Made by a program: the position numbers and the translations under genes. From NCBI GenBank assembly GCA_934193095.1, contig CAKPUX010000004.1:1-64000 (forward strand): DNA of 64,000 nucleotides. Reading direction: 5' to 3'. The notes under the pieces are model-generated. The model was given only the letters and a program-made list of their open reading frames with translations, was not told where the DNA came from and searched no databases. The stretch comes from an uncultured Dialister sp. Lineage in GTDB: Bacteria; Bacillota; Negativicutes; Veillonellales; Dialisteraceae. Positions 7,921 through 16,079 of the stretch are shown here, in pieces; position 1 is the stretch's first letter; each line of letters begins with the position of its first letter.

Positions 7921-8156
7921 CGAAGAAAAGAATTTATATCCTGGCCGCTGCCATTCTGCTTGTCTCCTGCGCGGCTGAGATCGCAGGCGTACACCTGCAC
8001 AGCCCGTCATGGTGGCCGCTTCCCTTCGGCTATGATATTTTCTTCGGGTTTGTGTCGGGATGGATCCTGATCATCCTCGCCAAGCTCATCATGGCGCCGC
8101 TCCTGCAGCGCCATGAGAACTACTATACACGCGGAGGAGGTGGTCACATTGAGTAA
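7917..8156 (+). CDS. Small membrane protein of the antiporter operon
   Basis: This 79-aa protein has two hydrophobic helices (residues about 5-22 and 36-58). The segment PLPFGYDIFFGFVSGWILIILAK and a C-terminal HENYY resemble small unnamed proteins found beside Mrp-type or NuoL/M-type genes in other anaerobes. This is recollection and was not checked. The start ATG overlaps the upstream stop (ATGA), so I preferred it to the longer frame from 7896. It is likely an accessory or assembly subunit. Confidence 0.75.
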   Translation: MTKKRIYILAAAILLVSCAAEIAGVHLHSPSWWPLPFGYDIFFGFVSGWILIILAKLIMAPLLQRHENYYTRGGGGHIE

Positions 8157-9894
8157 TGCATGGCATCCTGGCATCATCCTCATCCTCATCGGACTCATTG
8201 CGGCCATTGTACCGAAAGCGCTTCGGAGAGTGGTCCTCGCCATCGGCCCCTTCGCGGCTCTTGCTGCCGCGCTCACCATGCCGATGGGCACAGACCTCTC
8301 CATGGAATTCTTTGGCACCGGCTATGTGCTTGACTACTTCCATGTAGACGGCTTAAGCTATGTCTTCTGCATGATCTTTGCTCTGATGGCCTGCATCGGC
8401 GGGATCTACTCCTGCCACAATGACAGCCGCATCGAAGCCTTCGCCTCCATGGCCTACGCCGGATGTGCGCTTGGCGTCACTCTTGCCAAGGACTGGATGA
8501 CCTTCATCGCCTTCTGGGAAGGCCTTGCGGTGACATCCCTCTTCCTCATCTGGTGCCACCACACCCCGGCCTCGCGCCGCGCAGGCTACCGCTACCTCAT
8601 GGTCCACATGCTGGGCGGAAACCTTTTGCTCTATGGCATCTTCCTCGAGGTTGGTGCTGGAAACGGTCTCGTCATGAACCTGGCAGCGGGCGCACACAAT
8701 CTGCCCTTCTGGGCGATCCTCATCGGCATCGCCGTGAATGCGGCCATCCCTCCGGTGAATGCATGGCTGGTCGATGCGTATCCGGAAGGCACCATCACCG
8801 GCTCCGTTTTCCTTTCCTCCTTCACCACGAAGGTCGCTGTCTATGCGCTCATCCGCATCTTTGCGGGGACTGACTTCCTCATGGCTGCCGGCTGCTTCAT
8901 GGCGCTCTATGGGGCGCTCTATGCGATCATGGAAAATGATATGCGCCGCCTTCTCGGCTACCACATCATCAGTCAGGTCGGTTTCATGGTCGCCGGTGTC
9001 GGCGTCGGCACGGCGATGGCACTGAACGGCGCAGCGGCGCATGCCTTCTCGCACATCCTGTATAAGTCGCTCCTCTTTATGTGCGCAGGCGCGATCATCT
9101 ATGCGACAGGCATTCGCAAGATCAATCAGCTCTCCGGCATGGCAAAGAGAATGCCATTCGTCGCTCTCTGCTTCTTCGTCGCCGCCTTCTCCATCTCCGG
9201 CGTACCGTTTTTCAATGGCTTCATCAGTAAGACCATCACCATCGCGGCCGCGGCAGAAGCCGGCTATGACTGGGTCTACACCCTGCTTGAGCTTGCCAGC
9301 GTCGGTACCTTTTTATCCATCACACTGAAGATGGGCTACTTCATTTTCCTTCGGAAAGAGGAAAAAGACATTGTCATGAAGCACAAGCTCCCGAAGAATA
9401 TGTACGTCGCGATGGGCCTTGGCGCCTGCCTCTGCTTCCTCTACGGCGTATATCCGGATCTGCTTTACCGCTTCCTGCCGTTCGGCACCGTCACCTACGA
9501 GCCCTTCACGGCAGCCCACCTCCTGTCTTATGTAGAGATCCTTGTCGTCACCATGGTGCCGTTCATGATGTTCCTTTCGAGGATGGAGCCGCACACCGCC
9601 CTCAGCCTCGATACCGACTGGTTCTACAGAAAGCCCTTCGCGGCGATCATGAACTTCGTGAGCGGACTCATGTGCGCACTCTGCAAAGGCCTTGGCGATG
9701 CCTGGGGCATTGCGAATGATAAATTCATGGATCTCACGAGCAATCCGATGGACTTCCTGGATGCACGTCCTTTCCGGAAACGCACGCATTACAATCCGGA
9801 AAACTACCGGACCTCCATCGCCGATCCGATGATGATCATCCTGACGGTCCTCGTCAGCTGCGCGGCCTACTTCATCACGTCGCTCAGATTTTAA
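8149..9894 (+). CDS. Third antiporter-like subunit (MrpA/NuoL-NuoM family)
   Basis: This protein of about 581 aa belongs to the proton_antipo_M family. The start is TTG at 8149, inside the end of the preceding gene, with GGAGGAGG upstream. The longer in-frame start lies inside that gene. Conserved features are FIAFWEGLAVTSLFLIW, PPVNAWLVDAYPEGTITGSVFLSSFTTKVAVYAL and HAFSHILYKSLLFMCAGA. A C-terminal extension with a last helix near residue 565 resembles the NuoL/MrpA tail. It closes the operon and is followed by a terminator. Confidence 0.87.
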   Translation: MSNAWHPGIILILIGLIAAIVPKALRRVVLAIGPFAALAAALTMPMGTDLSMEFFGTGYVLDYFHVDGLSYVFCMIFALMACIGGIYSCHNDSRIEAFASMAYAGCALGVTLAKDWMTFIAFWEGLAVTSLFLIWCHHTPASRRAGYRYLMVHMLGGNLLLYGIFLEVGAGNGLVMNLAAGAHNLPFWAILIGIAVNAAIPPVNAWLVDAYPEGTITGSVFLSSFTTKVAVYALIRIFAGTDFLMAAGCFMALYGALYAIMENDMRRLLGYHIISQVGFMVAGVGVGTAMALNGAAAHAFSHILYKSLLFMCAGAIIYATGIRKINQLSGMAKRMPFVALCFFVAAFSISGVPFFNGFISKTITIAAAAEAGYDWVYTLLELASVGTFLSITLKMGYFIFLRKEEKDIVMKHKLPKNMYVAMGLGACLCFLYGVYPDLLYRFLPFGTVTYEPFTAAHLLSYVEILVVTMVPFMMFLSRMEPHTALSLDTDWFYRKPFAAIMNFVSGLMCALCKGLGDAWGIANDKFMDLTSNPMDFLDARPFRKRTHYNPENYRTSIADPMMIILTVLVSCAAYFITSLRF

Positions 9895-9898
9895 GAAG

Positions 9899-9926
9899 AA
9901 GCTCTTCCGAAAGGGAGAGCTTTTTT
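9899..9926 (+). terminator. Intrinsic terminator of the mrp operon
   Basis: The stem AAGCTCT(TCC)/(GGG)AGAGCTT is followed by a T run, 5 nt after the last antiporter gene. Beyond it lies a short tract of 7-nt GAACCCT units (about 9964-9995). Confidence 0.9.
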
Positions 9927-10049
9927 GTTGGGATGGTTCAGGGGGCGGCACGTCCGCGGGCGAACCCTGAACCCTGAACCCTGAACCTTGAACCCAATTT
10001 AAGTCTATCCTTATTTCATAAAAATATGTCATTCTTGCACATTATGCAT

Positions 10050-10078
10050 TTGACATTTTATTCAAATAGGTATACTAT
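10050..10078 (+). promoter_or_regulatory. Promoter of ppsA
   Basis: TTGACA at 10050-10055 is followed after 17 nt by TACTAT (10073-10078), inside the AT-rich stretch TATACTATAA. It lies about 70 nt before the start codon. CcpN-type repressors act on such promoters, and the likely repressor gene is the next gene downstream, but I can identify no operator. Confidence 0.65.
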
Positions 10079-10150
10079 AAGTGAAGTGATTTGAAATTAA
10101 GTGTACATTTCAAGCTAACGATTCTTATCTTCATTGTTTAGGAGGACATG

Positions 10151-12541
10151 ATGGACGCAAGAGAGAATGCTTATGTATTGTGGTTTGATGAACTGCACAG
10201 AAAAGATGTCAATCTGGTCGGAGGAAAATCTTCTTCTCTGGGTGAACTGACGACCTCGACCGGCGTGCCGGTACCATACGGCTACGCGACGACAGCTCAT
10301 GCTTACCGTTATTTCATGGATGTCACCGGACAGAACAAAAAGATCCACGAGCTGCTGCAGGGGCTTTCCGATGTAGAAGACTCTGTCGAACTCCATGAAG
10401 TATGCACTAAGATTCGCGAAAGCATCGTTTCCGCTGAAATGCCGGAAGACCTCGCGACTGCGATCGGCGATGCTTACGAAGAACTCTCCAAGAAAGTCAA
10501 CGAAGAAAATCCATATGTAGCCGTTCGTTCCTCTGCTACCGCAGAAGACCTGCCGGATGCTTCCTTCGCAGGCCAGCAGGACACCTACCTGAATGTCACC
10601 GGCCGTGACATGGTCATCCGTAAGGTCAAGGAATGCTACGCATCCACCTTCACCGACCGCGCTGTATACTACAGAGCGAAGAAGAACTTCGACCATGAAA
10701 ACGTCGCTCTCTCCGCTGCTGTACAGATGATGGCTGACTCCAAAGTCGCAGGCGTCATGTTCACCGTGAACATTGCCAACGGCGATGACAAGTCCATCAT
10801 GATCGAAGGCTCCTGGGGTCTTGGCGAATACGTCGTACAGGGCACCGTAACCCCGGATAACTTCATCATCAACAAGGAAGACCTCACCATCGCTTCCCGC
10901 CATATCAATGAAAAAGCCATCGAGCTCGTTCGCAAACCGGGCGGCGATGTAGAAGAAAGAAAAGTACCGGAAGAACTTGCCAAGGCGCAGGCTCTCACCG
11001 ATGAACAGGTCGTCCAGCTCGCTACCTATGCGAAAGCCATTGAAAAGCACTATGGCTGCTACATGGATATGGAATGGGCTGTCGACCACCAGAACCGCGT
11101 CTGGATCCTCCAGGCTCGTCCGGAAACCGTTTGGTCCAAGAAGAATAAAGAAAAGAAAGCAGGCAATGAAGTGAAACTGACCACCGATCATAAAGTACTC
11201 GTCAAAGGTCTTCCGGCCAGCCCGGGAATGGCAGCAGGCAAATGCCACGTCATCACCGACCCGAAGGATATCAATGAATTCCAGGAAGGCGAAGTCCTCG
11301 TCACCACGATGACCTCTCCGGACTGGGTACCGGCTATGAAGAAAGCCATCGCGATCGTCACCGATGCTGGCGGCATGACCTGCCACGCTTCCATCGTTTC
11401 CCGCGAACTCGGCATTCCATGCGTCGTCGGCACCAAGAGCCGCAGCGTAGAAGCGACCAAAGTACTGAAATCCGGCCAGGACATCACCATCGACGCACAG
11501 AACGGCGTCGTTTATGACGGCATCGTCGCTGACCTTGTGAAGAAAGACGAACCGCAGCAGGCACAGGGCGCTGCTCAGACCGTAGTCGCTGAATACTTCG
11601 CACCGACCGGCACCGGCGTCATGATGAACCTTGGCGATCCGGATCTCGCTGATAAATATGCAAGCCTCCCATGCGACGGCATCGGCCTCATGCGTGAAGA
11701 ATTCATCTGGACCACCTTCATCCATGAACATCCGCTCTACCTCATCGAACAGGGTAAACCGGAAAAAGTCATCGACATGCTCGCTGAAGGCATTTCCAAG
11801 GTCTGCCGCGCGCTGGCTCCACGTCCGGTCGTTCTCCGTTTCTCCGACTTCAAGTCCGGCGAATACAGAAACCTCAAGGGCGGCGACAAGTATGAACCGG
11901 TAGAACCGGCTGACCTGCTCGGCTGGAGAGGCGCTTCCCGTTACTACGACCCGACCTACACCGACGCATTCCGTCTCGAACTCAAGGCAGTCAAGAAGGT
12001 CCGTGAAGAATTCGGCCTGAAGAACCTGAACTGCATGATCCCATTCTGCAGAACCGTCGATGAAGCACGCAAGGTCACCTCCATCATGAAGGAAGAAGGT
12101 CTGGAAAGAGGTCCGGACTTCAAGCTCTTCCTCATGGCAGAGATCCCGGCCAACATCATTCTGGCAGATAAATTCAATGAATTCGTGGATGGCTACTCCA
12201 TCGGCTCCAACGACCTCACCATGCTGGTACTCGGCTGCGACAGAAACAATGACACCGTTTCCGCCCTCTTTGATGAAAGAAACCTCGCGATCAAGAGAGC
12301 TGTCCGCCACCTGATCGAGACCGCACACAAAGACGGCAAGACTGTCTCCATCTGCGGCCAGGCTCCGTCCGTATACCCAGACTTCACTGAATTCCTCGTC
12401 AAGAGCGGTATCGACTATGTATCCGTCAACCCGGACATGGTCAAAGCCACCAAGAGAAATGTCGCTCGTATCGAACAGAGACTGATGCTCGATGCAGCTA
12501 CCGGCAGAGGAATCAAAGATACAGAAGACTATACCTGGTGA
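10151..12541 (+). CDS. ppsA: Phosphoenolpyruvate synthase (pyruvate, water dikinase)
   Basis: This 796-aa enzyme of gluconeogenesis converts pyruvate + ATP + H2O to PEP + AMP + Pi. An N-terminal ATP-grasp domain (residues about 15-340; LVGGKSSSLGEL, AVRSSATAEDLPDASFAGQQ, EGSWGLGEYVVQG) is followed by the swivelling phosphohistidine domain (GGMTCHASIVSRELGIPC, His near 412). The C-terminal PEP-binding barrel carries GLMREEF, GSNDLTMLVLGCDRN and SICGQAPS, with its catalytic cysteine. The length is normal. AGGAGG is 5 nt before the ATG at 10151; the ATG at 10148 is closer and less likely. The next two genes encode its probable transcriptional and post-translational regulators. Confidence 0.95.
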   Translation: MDARENAYVLWFDELHRKDVNLVGGKSSSLGELTTSTGVPVPYGYATTAHAYRYFMDVTGQNKKIHELLQGLSDVEDSVELHEVCTKIRESIVSAEMPEDLATAIGDAYEELSKKVNEENPYVAVRSSATAEDLPDASFAGQQDTYLNVTGRDMVIRKVKECYASTFTDRAVYYRAKKNFDHENVALSAAVQMMADSKVAGVMFTVNIANGDDKSIMIEGSWGLGEYVVQGTVTPDNFIINKEDLTIASRHINEKAIELVRKPGGDVEERKVPEELAKAQALTDEQVVQLATYAKAIEKHYGCYMDMEWAVDHQNRVWILQARPETVWSKKNKEKKAGNEVKLTTDHKVLVKGLPASPGMAAGKCHVITDPKDINEFQEGEVLVTTMTSPDWVPAMKKAIAIVTDAGGMTCHASIVSRELGIPCVVGTKSRSVEATKVLKSGQDITIDAQNGVVYDGIVADLVKKDEPQQAQGAAQTVVAEYFAPTGTGVMMNLGDPDLADKYASLPCDGIGLMREEFIWTTFIHEHPLYLIEQGKPEKVIDMLAEGISKVCRALAPRPVVLRFSDFKSGEYRNLKGGDKYEPVEPADLLGWRGASRYYDPTYTDAFRLELKAVKKVREEFGLKNLNCMIPFCRTVDEARKVTSIMKEEGLERGPDFKLFLMAEIPANIILADKFNEFVDGYSIGSNDLTMLVLGCDRNNDTVSALFDERNLAIKRAVRHLIETAHKDGKTVSICGQAPSVYPDFTEFLVKSGIDYVSVNPDMVKATKRNVARIEQRLMLDAATGRGIKDTEDYTW

Positions 12542-12542
12542 T

Positions 12543-12690
12543 CTCGGGCGCTCCGAAGGGAGCCTGCCTGCCCCGTGAGAACGGGTGCGGTCAAGTGAAG
12601 AGAGACACGCTGCTCTCCCGGTGGGGACGCATGCGGTCTCAGATCTCCTTGACCGATCCGGCGATAGCTTTGAACTGAAAAATTCCGGTG
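12543..12690 (+). ncRNA. Highly structured intergenic RNA between ppsA and the CcpN-like gene
   Basis: This gap folds into several consecutive stems. They are GGC-GCTCC/GGAGC-C (near 12547-12564), CCCGT/ACGGG (12572-12585), and an 8-bp closing stem CGGTCAAG/CTTGACCG (12588-12595 with 12648-12655). The last encloses GAGAG/CTCTC and a CGCATGCG palindrome, a three-way-junction shape. Two imperfect copies of a CCC-GTG-G-ACG-TGCGGTC unit are visible. It could be a cis-regulatory leader of the downstream regulator or a 3' UTR RNA. It matches no family I recognise. Confidence 0.4.
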
Positions 12691-12724
12691 ACCGGGGCTG
12701 TTTTCGAGCAGTCCCGGTTTCCTG
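12691..12724 (+). terminator. Probable terminator after ppsA
   Basis: The stem ACCGGG(G)CTG/CAG(T)CCCGGT with loop TTTTCGAG is followed by a short TTTCCT tract. The U-run is weak, so some read-through into the regulator gene is possible. Confidence 0.5.
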
Positions 12725-12748
12725 TCAATACAAAAAAGGAAGCAAATT

Positions 12749-13381
12749 ATGCAGCTGACCAGCCGCCAAAAAGAAATTACCCGCATCGTGCGGGAAAATG
12801 GGCCGATCACAGGTGAAATGATCGCTGAGCGTCTCCATGTGACCCGAAGCGCCCTGCGGGGAGACCTGGCGGTGCTTCTCTCGGGAGAAGTGATCGCCGC
12901 CAGACGGAGACTGGGCTACTACTACCTGGGAGGAGGAGAGGACCCGGCTGCGGCAGAGATCCGTTCCTGCACCGCAGAGTCCTGCATGTCCAGACCCGTT
13001 CTGGTCAGTGCAGAGTCGAATGCCTACGATGCCGCTGTCCTTCTTTTCACCGAAGACATCGGGACCCTTTTCGTGGGCAAGCCCGATGACGTCATGGGGG
13101 TAGTATCCAGAAAGGATCTGCTGAAGACCGCTATGGGCCGTGAAAATCTGACCAAAGTGCCGATCTCCATGGTCATGACCTCCCGGTCGAAGATGATCTT
13201 CGCAGAGCCGGACGAAGACATGGTATCCGTTGCCCAAAAGCTCATTGACTATGAGATCGACTGTCTGCCTGTCGGCATTTTTCAGGATGCCGATGGCGAG
13301 AAGAAATTCAAGCTGATGGGCCGCATTTCCAAGACCAATATCACCCGCCTCTTCCTCGATCTCGGAACGAAGAAGAGATAA
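12749..13381 (+). CDS. CcpN-like transcriptional repressor (HTH + two CBS domains)
   Basis: This 210-aa protein has an N-terminal winged helix (residues 1-60; PITGEMIAERLHVTRSALRGDLAVL) followed by two CBS modules (about 70-130 and 140-205). This is the architecture of CcpN, the repressor of gluconeogenic genes in Bacillus. CBS pairs usually bind adenine nucleotides. It lies between PEP synthase and the PEP-synthase regulatory enzyme, and in Bacillus ccpN is adjacent to yqfL, so a role in setting PEP synthase levels is well supported by context. Direct targets are not visible in sequence. Confidence 0.88.
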   Translation: MQLTSRQKEITRIVRENGPITGEMIAERLHVTRSALRGDLAVLLSGEVIAARRRLGYYYLGGGEDPAAAEIRSCTAESCMSRPVLVSAESNAYDAAVLLFTEDIGTLFVGKPDDVMGVVSRKDLLKTAMGRENLTKVPISMVMTSRSKMIFAEPDEDMVSVAQKLIDYEIDCLPVGIFQDADGEKKFKLMGRISKTNITRLFLDLGTKKR

Positions 13382-13465
13382 ATGAGGTTCATGGGTTAGC
13401 CCAAGGGGCGTGCCGTCCCTTGCTGCTCGTCTCATTTCCGATCAATACCAAAGGAGGTCATCCTT

Positions 13466-14293
13466 TTGTCCAAAATACCAGAAGTGTACGTGGTTTCCGA
13501 CTCTTTGGGAGAAACTGCGGAAAGTGTCGCCAAGGCGACCATCAGCCAGTTTGATGAAGACATCGACGTTGTGCGCGTGCCTTTCATCCGTCATGCAGAA
13601 CAGATCCAGAAGGTCATCGAGGAGGCTGCAGAGCATGGCGCTGTTGTCTGCCATACCTTAGTCAGCCCGGAGCTTCGTGCGCATTTCGAGCGCATTGCAG
13701 AGGCAAACCATGTGAAGTATGTGGATATCCTTGGGCCGATGATGGACATGGTGCAGACCATTTCTGAAACGAAGCCCCGTATGAAGCCGGGCATCATCCA
13801 CAAGCTCGACGAAGAATACTTCAAGAAGGTCGAAGCCATTGAATTTGCCGTGAAGTATGATGACGGCAAGAATCCGGCCGGCTTCAAGAAGGCAGATGTC
13901 GTCCTGATCGGTGTATCCCGTACCTCGAAGACGCCGCTCTCCATGTACATGGCACACAAAAAATTCAAGGTGGCCAATCTTCCGCTCGTGCCGGAAGTGC
14001 CGCTGCCGGAAGAGATCTTTCAGGTGCCGCCCTATCGCATCATCGGGCTCATCATCGATCCGTACAAGCTGAATACCATTCGAAGCGAACGTATGAAGGC
14101 GCTCGGCTTCTCCGGGACGGCGAACTATACGGACATTGCCCGCATCGAGGATGAATTGTCCTATGCGAAGGAGATCATGCGCCAGCTCCACTGCCAGGTA
14201 CTCGATGTGTCGAATAAGGCCATCGAAGAGACGGCCAGCCGTATCATGTCGATCGTACAGAGAAATAAGGAGCTGTACGGAGATAAATATTGA
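13466..14293 (+). CDS. PEP synthase regulatory protein (kinase/pyrophosphorylase, DUF299 family)
   Basis: This 275-aa protein of the PpsR/PDRP family reversibly phosphorylates a threonine in PEP synthase or pyruvate phosphate dikinase (ADP-dependent kinase, Pi-dependent phosphorylase). Visible motifs are VYVVSDSLGETAE at the N-terminus and the P-loop-like GVSRTSKTPLSMYMA near residues 150-164. The start is TTG, with AAAGGAGG in front. The presence of ppsA upstream suggests its partner is that pyruvate, water dikinase. It sits 84 nt after the CcpN-like gene; the gap carries a short GGGTTAGCCC-type repeat block. Confidence 0.92.
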   Translation: MSKIPEVYVVSDSLGETAESVAKATISQFDEDIDVVRVPFIRHAEQIQKVIEEAAEHGAVVCHTLVSPELRAHFERIAEANHVKYVDILGPMMDMVQTISETKPRMKPGIIHKLDEEYFKKVEAIEFAVKYDDGKNPAGFKKADVVLIGVSRTSKTPLSMYMAHKKFKVANLPLVPEVPLPEEIFQVPPYRIIGLIIDPYKLNTIRSERMKALGFSGTANYTDIARIEDELSYAKEIMRQLHCQVLDVSNKAIEETASRIMSIVQRNKELYGDKY

Positions 14294-14298
14294 GAAAA

Positions 14299-14343
14299 CA
14301 ACAAAAGCCCATCCGGCTCTGCGTGCCGGATGGGCTTTTGTTG
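14299..14343 (+). terminator. Strong intrinsic terminator
   Basis: A long stem ACAAAAGCCCATCCGGC/GCCGGATGGGCTTTTGT lies just after the regulatory protein gene. Both arms carry A/T runs, so it can work in both directions and also serve the minus-strand peptidase gene. Confidence 0.93.
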
Positions 14344-14345
14344 TT

Positions 14346-14579
14346 GGGGTCAGGGGTCAGGGGTCAGGGTTAGCCCGTGGGGCGTGCCGCCCCTTGATTA
14401 CGATGGAAAGCCTCACTTGAATGAGAAATTAGAAATGAGAAATGCGAAATGGTGGTGCGGCGCATAAAAAGAAGAAGCGCCGCGGAGTATAAATAGTGGC
14501 GATGCCCGCGACTGGCATTCCAGTCACTAGTCACCAGTCATCAGTCACTTGAGACTCCTAATCCCTAGTCACCAGTCAC
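14346..14579. repeat. Composite repeat, reverse orientation
   Basis: This is a complete example of the composite repeat. GGGTCAG 7-nt units (14346-14367) lead to GGGTTAGCCCGTGGGGCG, then AATGAGAA-type units. The core hairpin GCGGCGC/GCGCCGC follows at 14457-14483, then GGCGATGCCCG and GTCACTAGTCACCA 7-nt units. There is no gene. Confidence 0.8.
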
Positions 14580-15716
14580 TCATTCTCCCAGATGGCTTTC
14601 TTCCTCAATGAGCTTGTACACGAGAAGGCCGGCATCGTAGAGATCCTGCTCCTTGAGGCTTTCACGGCTGGTGTGGAAGTCGGTCATGCCGACGCCGACA
14701 AGGACAGCGGGGAAGCCCTTTGCGGTGAACCAGTTCGCATCGCTTCCGCCGCCGCTCTTTGCGACGGTCATGGTCTTATCCATGGAGGCGGCAGCTTTCC
14801 GGAAGAGCTTCAGCGCGGGGTCGCTCTCCTTGACGAGGAAGGCATCATACGATTTCTCTTTATTGACGGAAAGAGAGCCTTCGGGGAATTTCTTCGCTGC
14901 GTCTTCGAAGGCATGGACCATCGTATCGACGAGTGCTTCGAGCTTCTTCGGATCGTGGCTTCTGGCCTCTGCGCGTACGACGCAGGCGTCCGGGACGATG
15001 TTCGTCGCAGTGCCGCCGGTGATGGTGCCGATGTTGCAGGTGGTCTCCTCATCGATGCGTCCTGTCGGGCAGTGTGTGATCGCCTCTGCGGCCATGGCGA
15101 TCGCATTCGTTCCCTTTTCCGGCGCCATGCCGGCATGCGCTGCGACGCCGTTCAGGGTGAAGGAAAGCTGGTACTGGGATGGGCCAGCGTTGTAGAGAGA
15201 GCCGGCAGGGCCGTCGGCATCGAGCACGTAGCCGAAGTCAATGCCTTGGATGTATTTTTCTTCGATGTACTTGGAGCCGAAGAGACCGATCTCCTCCTGT
15301 ACGGTGAAAATGACAGTGATCTTGCCGTGCGGGATGTACATCTCCTTCATGAGGGCGATGCCTTCCAGGATGGCGGTCACGCCGGCCTTGTCATCGCCGC
15401 CCAAGATGGTGTCGCCTTTCGAGGTGAAGACGCCGCCCTCCAAGATGGGCTCGATGTCCTTGCAGTGTTCGACGCAGTCCATGTGCGCGGTGAGTGCGAT
15501 GGAGGGAAGGCCCGGGGCATTGCCATTCCAGACGGCGATCAGATTGCCGCAGTTTCCGACATTGACGGAGCCGTCATTGTCTTCGATGATCTTCGAGGCG
15601 CCGAGGCTTTTCAGCTTCTTTTTCAAATATTCGCAGACTTCACGCTCGCCTTTGCTCGGTGCGTAGAGGGAGACAAGCTCCGTGAAGGTGCGTTTCATTC
15701 GTTCTGTATTGACCAT
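14580..15716 (-). CDS. M20 family peptidase (tripeptidase T-like)
   Basis: This 378-aa cytoplasmic metallopeptidase is of the PepT/YqjE type. Metal-binding motifs are in order: ALTAHMDCVEH, LGGDDKAGVTAILEG, TVQEEIGLFGS and GGGSDANWFTAKG. The central dimerisation domain spans about 180-290. The start at 15716 (MVNTERM) has AAGAGG in front; the longer frame to 15767 lacks a ribosome site. It probably releases N-terminal residues from small peptides. It stands alone on the minus strand between two repeat blocks. Confidence 0.9.
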   Translation of the reverse strand: MVNTERMKRTFTELVSLYAPSKGEREVCEYLKKKLKSLGASKIIEDNDGSVNVGNCGNLIAVWNGNAPGLPSIALTAHMDCVEHCKDIEPILEGGVFTSKGDTILGGDDKAGVTAILEGIALMKEMYIPHGKITVIFTVQEEIGLFGSKYIEEKYIQGIDFGYVLDADGPAGSLYNAGPSQYQLSFTLNGVAAHAGMAPEKGTNAIAMAAEAITHCPTGRIDEETTCNIGTITGGTATNIVPDACVVRAEARSHDPKKLEALVDTMVHAFEDAAKKFPEGSLSVNKEKSYDAFLVKESDPALKLFRKAAASMDKTMTVAKSGGGSDANWFTAKGFPAVLVGVGMTDFHTSRESLKEQDLYDAGLLVYKLIEEESHLGE

Positions 15717-16079
15717 AGTAAGACCTCTTTTCTTGAAAATGTTTGGGATACTTTCATTATAGCGCATGAAGGAAAGGGGGAAGAGGGTTCGGGTTGTCGG
15801 GTTCAGGGTTCTAGAAAATTAGGAATGAAGGTGGCGGTTTCGCCGCGAGTATATATGGGGCGATTCCCGAAAGTAGTATTCAAGTAATCAGTCACTAGTG
15901 ACTAGGAGACATCAGACTCCCGTATCGTCATTTCGCGCGAAGCGCTGTCAAAACTCCGCGGCGCTTCTGATTTTTATGCGCCGCACCAACCCCTTTGAAC
16001 CTCTTGAACCTATAGAACCCGCGGAACCTCTTTCTCGTGCGATCAAGGGAGGGAACGCTACGCGGGCTGACCCCGAATT
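15717..16079. repeat. Gene-free block: composite repeats
   Basis: This block contains the GGCGGTTTCGCCGC hairpin near 15832, GTCACTAG units, a truncated CGTCATTTCGCGCGAAGCG fragment (about 15926-15945), the GCGGCGC/GCGCCGC core at 15958-15984, GAACCT-type units (15990-16028) and a GGGCTGACCCCGAA block. A likely promoter of the peptidase (TATAAT on the minus strand) lies near 15759-15764. There is no gene. Confidence 0.7.

Noticed and set aside
6265..8010. Long antisense frames across the antiporter genes (also 4877-6274 minus)
   Set aside because: The translations are rich in Arg/His/Asp/Glu, typical of shadow frames of G+C-rich membrane-protein genes. The plus-strand genes are clear homologues.
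10115..12328. 737-codon open frame antisense to ppsA
   Set aside because: It has no ribosome site or recognisable domain. It arises from strong codon bias of ppsA on the other strand, which encodes a complete PEP synthase.
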